Part shown: piece by piece, positions 1 through 5,493 of the stretch
How the letters are laid out: each line of letters opens with the position of its first letter
Position numbering within the stretch: the stretch's first letter is position 1
From: Saprospiraceae bacterium
GTDB lineage: Bacteria; Bacteroidota; Bacteroidia; Chitinophagales; Saprospiraceae
NCBI GenBank assembly: GCA_020630045.1
Contig: JAHDCE010000328.1
Coordinates: 1 to 5,493 of the forward strand
Direction of reading: 5' to 3'
Length of the DNA: 5,493 nt
Made by a program: the position numbers and the translations under genes
Notes under the pieces: generated by a model
Told to the model about the DNA's origin: nothing
What the model saw: the letters and a program-made list of their open reading frames with translations, nothing else
The model's database searches: none

Positions 1-1811
1 AAGCCCGTCACTGCGAAACTCACCTCCCAGCGACTGAGTGTGGCATTCCAAACGATATCCGTATCAACGGGATCGATGGTTTCCATCGCACCCGAGTAAG
101 TCGCGGGTAAGCCCGTTCCGTCTCCAGAAGTACCCGAAAGTTTGGATACCCTCAATTCGGCAATTCCGGTTGCATCACCGGCTCCGGTCGGCAAGTCCGT
201 ATCACTTCCTGCATCGTTGTTGTAGGTGTCGAATTCTGCTTGTGTGAAAAATAACTTAACTGTTCCGGTGGCGTCGGTCGCACCTGTATCCGGCGTGATT
301 TCGAAGTGACGCTGGACATAGATTTTTCCGGCATCGGATACTACATCGGATTCTACCCATACCTTAGCGGTCGTATTACCCGCTATCGGCTTTACGCCGT
401 CTTCTCGTACAGCCGCTATCAACCCACAGTTTTGGGTATAGGGAACCCCACAACTATATATTCGAGACTCAGAGGCAGTAGCGGTCGCAAGTGATGTCGT
501 GAAAGGGTCACAATCCAATTTCCATAATTCAGAGCCATTACTGTTATCCGAATCATAAGAAAAATAAATCTCACCATTTATAGTCCTCATCTGATTCGAC
601 CCATAGGTTTGGAAATTCATTTTTCCAAGTGGAGTCACTTCCATTGAGCCGGGTTCGATACGTGCCAACCATGAGTTATTTCCCTGATCTTTTATGAAAA
701 CATATAGATTACCATTCAATATAAGGTGATAAAATACCTCTACGTTCCCCGCATTACAACCCCATTGTAAATTATCTATTTCATAGGCAAAAACACTTGC
801 CGGATCACCATTTGTGGAATTCAGTTCCCTAACCGTACCGGGACCATCTTGGTGGAAGTGAAGGCGACCATCAAATATAAACATTGCTCCTGATGAACCA
901 TTCAAAGTCATATTGACCTTTGTACCAGCAGTCGTACCATCCGACTCCCATAGTTCATTAGTCGAACCATTCCAACGCTGATAAAACAATTTGTCATTGT
1001 AAGCAATGAAACTATAGGGAGAGTTGATATCAGAATAAGAATAGACATTTACAGTACCTCCGGGCGTCCCATCCGTTTTCCACAACTCGGCGAAATCATT
1101 CGGTTCTTGAGAAACATTGAAGTATTCTATTCCATTTACAGATTCAAAATAATTATTGCCAATTTTACCATTGATGGTCATCAATGTTGTCAGCCCTGCC
1201 GTAGTTCCATCCGACACATACAAAGTTTCCATTTGAGTTGCGGAATCCATTAAATCAAGGTATAACTTGTCCGAAGTAGTTCCGAGTATTCGCAAAAACT
1301 TTCCGGGTAAACTGTGAATCTCCACCGTTCCCGCCACGGTTCCGTCAGTTTTCCAAATGGAATTCGTACTTGTAGATGAATCATAAAATTCAAAGTAAAG
1401 CATATTATTTAGTACGGCTAAATCTAATATAAAACCTGCTTTCAGTTGGACGGTTCCGGCTGTCGTACCATCGGTTCTCCATAGAATATCTCCAGGTGTC
1501 GCAGGATCTTCACTGATATAAAATAAGTATCCGTTAGCTGAGGTAAATTTATCCGGATCCCCATGTCCCGTACCGGGAACAATATCTTGGAAGAAGGTCG
1601 TACCGCCAGCCGTTCCATCAGAAATGAATAATTCTCGACCATAGGATGTATGGTCGAACCTAAAAACGAACTTATTCGCTCCCGGAATTTCATGCATGTT
1701 ACTAATGATCGTGGAGCCGCTTCCGGATAAACTAGCCACTTGACTGGTGTACTGTCCGTACATCAAATGAACGGTAGACAACATGATAAGTAAGGTGATA
1801 AATCTATTCAT
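1..1811 (-). CDS. Secreted ELWxxDGT-repeat surface protein (3' end outside window)
   Basis: Reading from the ATG at 1811 gives 603 uninterrupted codons to the window edge, so the C-terminus is missing. Residues 1-19 form a signal peptide (Asn-Arg, then a hydrophobic stretch ending MYG before Q20). ELWxxDGT-type motifs follow: ELFISDGT (60-67), ILWRTDGT (109-116), SIWKTDGT (151-158), TLYVSDGT (196-203), ELWKTDGT (242-249) and ELWESDGT (286-293), then decayed copies near 329-336, 381-388 and 428-435. The 42-51 residue spacing suggests beta-propeller blades. Residues about 440-603 form a separate beta-rich domain (YVQRHFEITP, LFFTQAEFD, IVWNATLSRWEV). From memory, this domain often precedes a T9SS sorting tail in Bacteroidota proteins; the tail would lie beyond the window. 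The protein is probably exported to the cell surface or medium. Its molecular function is unknown; adhesion or binding is only a guess. No Shine-Dalgarno sequence is seen. Confidence 0.9.
   Translation of the reverse strand, partial: MNRFITLLIMLSTVHLMYGQYTSQVASLSGSGSTIISNMHEIPGANKFVFRFDHTSYGRELFISDGTAGGTTFFQDIVPGTGHGDPDKFTSANGYLFYISEDPATPGDILWRTDGTTAGTVQLKAGFILDLAVLNNMLYFEFYDSSTSTNSIWKTDGTVAGTVEIHSLPGKFLRILGTTSDKLYLDLMDSATQMETLYVSDGTTAGLTTLMTINGKIGNNYFESVNGIEYFNVSQEPNDFAELWKTDGTPGGTVNVYSYSDINSPYSFIAYNDKLFYQRWNGSTNELWESDGTTAGTKVNMTLNGSSGAMFIFDGRLHFHQDGPGTVRELNSTNGDPASVFAYEIDNLQWGCNAGNVEVFYHLILNGNLYVFIKDQGNNSWLARIEPGSMEVTPLGKMNFQTYGSNQMRTINGEIYFSYDSDNSNGSELWKLDCDPFTTSLATATASESRIYSCGVPYTQNCGLIAAVREDGVKPIAGNTTAKVWVESDVVSDAGKIYVQRHFEITPDTGATDATGTVKLFFTQAEFDTYNNDAGSDTDLPTGAGDATGIAELRVSKLSGTSGDGTGLPATYSGAMETIDPVDTDIVWNATLSRWEVSFAVTG
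507..1634 (-). repeat. ELWxxDGT protein repeat array, about nine units
   Basis: This stretch of the surface-protein gene encodes the repeat array. The conserved Asp of the clear copies is at residues 65, 114, 156, 201, 247 and 291, giving spacings of 49, 42, 45, 46 and 44. Most clear copies continue as DGTxAGT or DGTxGGT. Degenerate copies at about 335 (RELNSTNGDPASV), 386 (WLARIEPGSMEV) and 433 (ELWKLDCD) keep roughly the same register. The DNA of the units has diverged, so this is a protein-level repeat and not a recent tandem duplication. Confidence 0.85.
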
Positions 1812-1846
1812 GGTATTGGTATTTGGTGAACAATTAATCAATACCT

Positions 1847-1854
1847 CAAATGTA
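1847..1854 (-). promoter_or_regulatory. Candidate Bacteroidota -7 promoter element of the ELWxxDGT gene
   Basis: The minus strand reads TACATTTG, an exact match to the Bacteroidota sigma-A -7 consensus TAnnTTTG. It lies 35 bases before the ATG at 1811, which predicts a leader of roughly 30 nt. No good TTG/TTTG -33 box is found at the usual distance; the nearest T-run (TTTTC) is a few bases too far away. A weak -33 box would fit a promoter that needs an activator. Confidence 0.5.
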
Positions 1855-1897
1855 TCTATCGAAGGATCGGTGATTTTGAAAAGATGATGAACCTATG

Positions 1898-1932
1898 GGG
1901 TTTTGTGACGAAAGTGGTGGATTTTGTGGTGA
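1898..1932 (-). promoter_or_regulatory. Direct-repeat pair, possible LytTR operator
   Basis: The minus strand carries TCACCACAAAATCC (1932-1919) and TCGTCACAAAACCC (1911-1898). They match at 11 of 14 positions, share CACAAAA, and start 21 bp apart, about two helical turns. LytTR regulators such as AgrA bind paired direct repeats of about 9 bp separated by about 12-13 bp, which gives the same period. The pair sits 44-85 bp upstream of the -7 element, where an activator would bind. The link to the adjacent LytTR regulator is inference. Confidence 0.35.
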
Positions 1933-1938
1933 GTACAA

Positions 1939-2682
1939 TTAGAGACACCTGAGCATTTCTAACAGTTTTTCCTTATTGGCACGGTTGATGGAAATGGTAT
2001 CTCCATTTTTCATGGCGATGGTTTGATCTTGGGTATCCAAGGATTCGAAGTAATGGATATTCATGATATAGCTTCGATGAACTCGGATAAAATGCTCGGT
2101 AGGAAGTAACTCTTCGAGGGCGGTGATTTTGAATCGAGAAGAGTATTTCGTATTTTGAGTGATGATCATGCAAAAATTACCGGATGCTTGTACATATTGG
2201 ATGTCTCCGACATTCAACTTTTGAAATATGTGCTTTTTCTTGACTAGAATGGTATCGGAATAAGACATCCGCTCTCCCTTGGATTCCACAAGTACTTCCT
2301 TGTGTCTCGTGATTTTCTCTACAATCAAATCCAAGGCGGATTCTAAGGTCAATCGATTCATCGGTTTGACGATATAACCGGCAAAGAAAGTTTGTTTCGC
2401 GGCAGCGTAAACTTCGGGGTTATCATGGCTAGTGATAAATAATATGGGAATTTCAAGGTGTTTGATTCGATCGGCCACCTCTAGTCCTGAAAGTTTTCCA
2501 TGAATATCAATATCCATCAAAATCAAATCGGGCTTTTCACTCAAAATGGTATCCAGTGCATCAGCCGAATTGTCTACAGGCGGTAGTATGCCATATCCCA
2601 ACTCATCCAATATCATTTCCAATCCGAGCTGGAAAGACAAATCATCTTCAACGACCAATACGCGCAAATTCTCCGGTTTCAT
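1939..2682 (-). CDS. LytTR-family response regulator (CheY receiver + LytTR DNA-binding domain)
   Basis: This 247-residue cytoplasmic regulator has the usual length for its family. Residues about 6-124 form a CheY-like receiver with all key residues present: acidic pocket E12-D13-D14, phospho-acceptor D57 (in LILMDID), T84 in the switch strand, and K106-P107. Residues about 145-245 form a LytTR domain, shown by the core IQYVQASGNFCMI (161-173) and FIRVHRSYIMN (198-208), followed by a final NRANKEKLLEML helix. Phosphorylation by the kinase encoded just upstream should drive dimerisation and binding to direct-repeat DNA sites. The ATG at 2682 lies 3 bases after the kinase stop, so translation is probably coupled. 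No Shine-Dalgarno sequence is seen, as is usual in this phylum. The family is certain; the target genes are not shown, although the direct repeat beside this gene is a candidate site. Confidence 0.96.
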   Translation of the reverse strand: MKPENLRVLVVEDDLSFQLGLEMILDELGYGILPPVDNSADALDTILSEKPDLILMDIDIHGKLSGLEVADRIKHLEIPILFITSHDNPEVYAAAKQTFFAGYIVKPMNRLTLESALDLIVEKITRHKEVLVESKGERMSYSDTILVKKKHIFQKLNVGDIQYVQASGNFCMIITQNTKYSSRFKITALEELLPTEHFIRVHRSYIMNIHYFESLDTQDQTIAMKNGDTISINRANKEKLLEMLRCL

Positions 2683-2685
2683 ATA

Positions 2686-5001
2686 TCAAGCAGCTTTAGG
2701 TAATGATATTTCAAAAGTACTCCCCTCGCCCAAAGTACTTATTACTTTTATTTTTCCTTGATTGAGCTTTATCAGTTCGTGTACCAAATGTAATCCTAGT
2801 CCGGTACCTTTTTCATTGCTAGTCCCCTTGGTCGACTTACCTTCTTGAAGTAAGAAAATAGTATCTAATTTTCCGGAAGGAATACCCACTCCCTGATCGG
2901 TGATTCGCAAATCCAATCCAACAAAGGAATCCTTGGCGGAAATAAATATTTTCCCGGAAGGGTGGCTGTATTTTATGGCGTTGTCCAATAAGTTGCGGAT
3001 AATGGTATGCAAGCTTTCCTTATCGGCAAGGACTTCTACATCTGCCGCCACATTGATTTCCAATCCTAATTCCTTGTCTTTCATCAACGCATTCAATGTC
3101 AGGACTTCTTCATTTATGATTTGTCGAATAAACAAGTTTTCAGGTTTGACTGACAACGCCTCTTTTTGGGTCAATGCCCACTTCAGCAAGTTATCGGTTA
3201 GGGTAGCGAGTCCTTGGGCGTCATCTTCTATCGTCTTTCCTAGTTTTTCCAACCTGTCGTAGTCCTGTTTTTTCAATAAGTAGTTCACTTTCTTAGCGAT
3301 ACCTCGGAAAGAAATGGTCGGTTTTCTTAAATCATGCCCAAGAATAGCAAAGAGCCTGTCTTTGGTATAATTGACTTGTTCCAGGATTTCTTTTTGTTCT
3401 AGGATTTCGTCATTTTTTGCTTTGAGCAACTGATTGGATTTCGCTTTATTCCTATAAATGATGAATAACAATATCGCTAATGCAAGCAATGCTAAAAGTC
3501 CTCCCAACAATCCCATTTGCCTCATCCTTTGGCGTTCGACTTGCGCCAGATGTTGTAGTTCCAGTTCCGTTTTTTCTTGTTGGAATAAGAATTCGGATTC
3601 CAGCTTCGCCGTCTCCCTGATATTGTTTTCATTCAGGATGGAATCTTGTGCTTCCTTGTATAGTACATGAAACTGATATGCCTGTTCATATTGATTTAAG
3701 GACTTGTGATATTGTGTAGCATAATCATAGTAAACACTTTTATCAAACAAGCTCATGTTTTCAAGGTGGACGGGCATGGTTTTCAATAATAACCCGGCTT
3801 GATCATATTTTTTTTGACTGAAGTACAAATCGACTAAATTCAATTTTGCAGAAATGGTAAAATCGACATAGCCATTCTTTTCAGCGATATTCAATGAATT
3901 GATAAAGTAAGGAATGGCATCATCACCCTTTTCTTGGGCTAAATTCAATCGGCCTAGGTTTAAATCGGAAGTAGCTATCAAATAATCACTTCCAACGGCA
4001 TCCGCCATTTCTTTTGCTGCTTTATATTGTTTTTTTGTTTCCTCATATTTCCTTTGTTCAATATAAATATCCCCTCTTGCGCTGTACAAATAACAAAGCC
4101 CGGTGGAATCCTCCTCGACCTCCTTATATTTTTCTTCAGCGGAGTCGAGGCATTCCAATGCCTTGAGGGTATCTCCTATGGCATAATGGTTGTAATGGAT
4201 ATTGAGATATAATTTGGATTGGGTTTTAGTTTGCCCCAACTCTTTTGCCAATGCCAAACTATTCAAATAGACTTCAGTAGATTGATTGAATTCACCTGTA
4301 TCGAACAGCACTATCGCCTTATTCATGGAATACCTCATCAGTTTGATGCTGTCATCCATGATTTTTGCAAAATACAAAGCACTGTCATAAGCCATGATGG
4401 AAGAAGGATAATCCCTCATATAATTTTTTAGAATTCCAAGTGTATTGAAAATAGTGGCTTTTTTATGTTCCAATTGATGTCTGTTCGCATATTCGATACC
4501 TAAATTGAGAAAGGAATCCGCCAGTTCATATTCCCGAAGTTGATAGGCGTAAATGGAACCAATGGATTTGTATTGATCAAACTTTTCTTCAATCTTGGTG
4601 GAGTCATTGGGAGAAGTTTCAAGAATAGCGTCTATTTGTTCCAGTAATTTCAGTTCATTTTCCAGTTCCAACCGATCGTCTCCCGCCATATATGCGAACC
4701 CTATCCTTACTTGGTATTCCCTTAATTTGACATGGGGTTCATTCGAATCACTAGCGAATTGATATAAAATACCTGCGTATTTTTTTGCGAAATCAAAATC
4801 GGTTGTGATGGTCTGAGCACAAATCGCCCAAAGAGCGGTGGAAGCTTTTATACTATCCTTTGGTGATAGTTCTTTGTTTTCAAAGTCATTGTGATATTGA
4901 TTCGCATAAAAATTGACGTCCTTAAGTTGGGAAAAACCAAATACAGGAAGGAAAAGCAGGGAGAGCATTAATATAATAGGAAAATCAACCTTTATCCTCA
5001 T
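2686..5001 (-). CDS. TPR-containing membrane sensor histidine kinase
   Basis: This 771-residue kinase starts with a signal peptide (about 1-24, hydrophobic core IILMLSLLFLPVFGF). About eight TPR units follow between residues 141 and 455, for example GDIYIEQRKYEETKKQYKAA (310-329). A charged helix (about 458-495) leads to one membrane segment (about 497-516) and a short coiled coil (517-548). The cytoplasmic core is complete: H-box FAILGHDLRKP with phospho-acceptor H556, N-box NLLDNAIKY (670-678), G1 DQGVGIP (702-708) and G2 GTGLGL (732-737). The TPRs should therefore lie in the periplasm and probably bind a protein or peptide, but the signal is unknown. The partner is almost certainly the LytTR regulator that starts 3 bases downstream. 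LytTR regulators are often paired with LytS-type kinases; this one has an ordinary HDLR-type H-box instead. The ATG at 5001 is chosen because it begins the signal peptide. Confidence 0.96.
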   Translation of the reverse strand: MRIKVDFPIILMLSLLFLPVFGFSQLKDVNFYANQYHNDFENKELSPKDSIKASTALWAICAQTITTDFDFAKKYAGILYQFASDSNEPHVKLREYQVRIGFAYMAGDDRLELENELKLLEQIDAILETSPNDSTKIEEKFDQYKSIGSIYAYQLREYELADSFLNLGIEYANRHQLEHKKATIFNTLGILKNYMRDYPSSIMAYDSALYFAKIMDDSIKLMRYSMNKAIVLFDTGEFNQSTEVYLNSLALAKELGQTKTQSKLYLNIHYNHYAIGDTLKALECLDSAEEKYKEVEEDSTGLCYLYSARGDIYIEQRKYEETKKQYKAAKEMADAVGSDYLIATSDLNLGRLNLAQEKGDDAIPYFINSLNIAEKNGYVDFTISAKLNLVDLYFSQKKYDQAGLLLKTMPVHLENMSLFDKSVYYDYATQYHKSLNQYEQAYQFHVLYKEAQDSILNENNIRETAKLESEFLFQQEKTELELQHLAQVERQRMRQMGLLGGLLALLALAILLFIIYRNKAKSNQLLKAKNDEILEQKEILEQVNYTKDRLFAILGHDLRKPTISFRGIAKKVNYLLKKQDYDRLEKLGKTIEDDAQGLATLTDNLLKWALTQKEALSVKPENLFIRQIINEEVLTLNALMKDKELGLEINVAADVEVLADKESLHTIIRNLLDNAIKYSHPSGKIFISAKDSFVGLDLRITDQGVGIPSGKLDTIFLLQEGKSTKGTSNEKGTGLGLHLVHELIKLNQGKIKVISTLGEGSTFEISLPKAA

Positions 5002-5018
5002 TTCAATTTACATCATAA

Positions 5019-5047
5019 CAAAGTGAATCCAAAGTAATAAAAGTAAT
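5019..5047 (-). repeat. Three tandem ~10-bp units upstream of the kinase gene
   Basis: On the plus strand the units are caaagtgaat (5019-5028), ccaaagtaat (5029-5038) and aaaagtaat (5039-5047). They share AAAGTRAAT-like cores in phase with one helical turn, and they overlap the candidate promoter. The region is AT-rich, so chance similarity is possible. Confidence 0.35.
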
Positions 5048-5061
5048 TAGAAATCCTTCAA
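5030..5061 (-). promoter_or_regulatory. Possible promoter of the kinase-regulator operon
   Basis: The minus strand reads TTACTTTG at 5037-5030, seven of eight positions of TAnnTTTG (counting the free positions), with a TTG at 5061-5059, 21 bases upstream, as a possible -33 box. Transcription would begin about 22 nt before the ATG at 5001. A second near match, TCACTTTG at 5026-5019, would leave a leader of only about 11 nt. Neither is exact, so this is a weak call. Confidence 0.3.
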
Positions 5062-5097
5062 TATATCAGGCAATAAAAACATTGAACTTATTATCAG

Positions 5098-5125
5098 TAG
5101 TTAGTGTACAAGCACACACTAACTA
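5098..5125. terminator. Perfect 10-bp inverted repeat, possible terminator or operator
   Basis: The arms tagttagtgt (5098-5107) and acactaacta (5116-5125) are exact reverse complements around an 8-base loop. The hairpin sits at the 3' end of the 111-residue gene; that gene's TAG stop (5121-5119) lies inside the arm. On the minus strand no T-run follows directly: the next is TTTTT about 20 bases on. It is therefore not a classical intrinsic terminator, though it could still slow or end transcription, stabilise a 3' end, or bind a protein upstream of the kinase gene. Confidence 0.45.
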
Positions 5126-5454
5126 AACCGAACCATACTCCTTCTATATATCTTTTCATTGTATTTTTCAAGGAACTCGAACTCGTTTTTTTGTTCATTT
5201 TTGGAAAAAGAACAAAGACAATCATTCGCAATTTCATAGGATTGTTTTTCTCCCATGAACATGGCTCTATTGCCACTAAAACGGACACCAAAATCCGTCA
5301 ATTTGAATTGCATGATTGAAAAGGAAGTAAAATGTCGATCAAAGTTGGTTTCATTTGTTCCCAATGCAGTTCTTATTTCAATATGAGAACCAAAATATTG
5401 TTCAATTTTTTCATAGAAATCAAAGACTTCACTTATCAATTCCTTATCTAACAT
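5119..5454 (-). CDS. Hypothetical protein, 111 residues
   Basis: I do not recognise a family. The ORF begins at the ATG at 5454, three codons after an in-frame TAA (5463-5461), and ends with TAG at 5121-5119, so it is complete in the window. The protein is soluble, with no signal peptide or membrane segment. It begins with an amphipathic acidic helix (LDKELISEVFDFYEKIEQYF), has a middle part that looks beta-rich (FTSFSIMQFKLTDFGVRF), and ends in a charged segment with several Glu/Lys/Asn and two Cys (C79, C81). The normal amino-acid mix, the clean start and stop, and a length greater than the competing ORFs on both strands support a real gene. It is on the same strand as the kinase operon but 117 bp upstream, with a hairpin between, so it is probably a separate unit. 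The 39 bases upstream to the window edge show no clear promoter. Confidence 0.6.
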   Translation of the reverse strand: MLDKELISEVFDFYEKIEQYFGSHIEIRTALGTNETNFDRHFTSFSIMQFKLTDFGVRFSGNRAMFMGEKQSYEIANDCLCSFSKNEQKNEFEFLEKYNEKIYRRSMVRFS

Positions 5455-5493
5455 TCGATTTTATTATTTGAATAAGAAAAATCAATTTAAATA

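Larger units (their letters stand above)
1812..1938. other. Intergenic region between regulator and surface-protein genes
   Basis: This 127-bp gap holds the candidate -7 element and the 21-bp-period direct repeat. I looked for a hairpin followed by a T-run that could end the kinase-regulator transcript and found none. Some read-through from the two-component operon into the surface-protein gene is therefore possible. Confidence 0.6.

Noticed and set aside
38..494. Short ORFs on both strands near the left end
   Set aside because: They have low-complexity compositions rich in Arg, Ser and Pro and lie in other frames over the C-terminal domain of the surface protein.
507..1634. DNA tandem repeat or CRISPR-like array
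   Set aside because: The periodic gtaccatc-like DNA words come from the DGT codons of a protein repeat; units differ in length and sequence, with no identical repeats or spacers.
1442..1693. 83-codon minus-strand ORF
   Set aside because: It is out of frame with the continuous 603-codon reading from 1811, which carries a signal peptide and ELWxxDGT repeats through the same bases.
1812..1938. Terminator after the response regulator gene
   Set aside because: No stem of useful length followed by a T-run could be found on the minus strand.
2900..4431. Several plus-strand ORFs of 61-120 codons
   Set aside because: All lie antisense to the histidine kinase, whose domains are intact across the region; they have no recognisable protein features.
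5094..5319. ORFs on both strands overlapping the 111-residue gene
   Set aside because: They are shorter, their compositions are less protein-like, and they conflict with the longer ORF at 5454-5119. The choice is moderately, not fully, certain.

Overview
The window looks like a piece of a Bacteroidota chromosome, probably from a flavobacterium or a relative. Four things suggest this. There is an ELWxxDGT-repeat surface protein of the kind that phylum exports. There is a periplasmic TPR sensor kinase paired with a LytTR regulator. The gene starts lack Shine-Dalgarno sequences. A perfect TAnnTTTG -7 element lies in front of one gene. All four genes are on the minus strand, so they are transcribed from the right end of the window to the left. 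I see no RNA genes, insertion sequences, CRISPR arrays or phage genes.

Layout, in order of transcription. (1) 5454-5119 encodes an unrecognised 111-residue protein whose stop codon lies inside a perfect 10-bp inverted repeat. (2) 5001-2686 encodes a 771-residue sensor histidine kinase: signal peptide, about eight TPRs, one membrane helix, coiled coil, and a complete DHp/HATPase core. (3) 2682-1939 encodes a 247-residue CheY-LytTR response regulator that starts 3 bases after the kinase stop; the two form a translationally linked operon. (4) 1811 to the left edge encodes at least 603 residues of a secreted ELWxxDGT-repeat protein. Its 3' end lies outside the window. Because it runs open off the edge it is easily missed: only short ORFs in other frames lie over it. 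I translated it codon by codon and found no stop.

How they may work together: the kinase probably senses a state or protein partner through its periplasmic TPRs, then phosphorylates Asp57 of the LytTR regulator, which binds DNA. The 127-bp gap between the regulator and the surface-protein gene holds a near-perfect 14-bp direct repeat with a 21-bp period, upstream of the -7 element. This is the geometry expected of a LytTR operator. The surface protein is therefore a plausible, untested target. The gene families are all known ones; the possible novelty is in the regulatory link and the unrecognised small gene.
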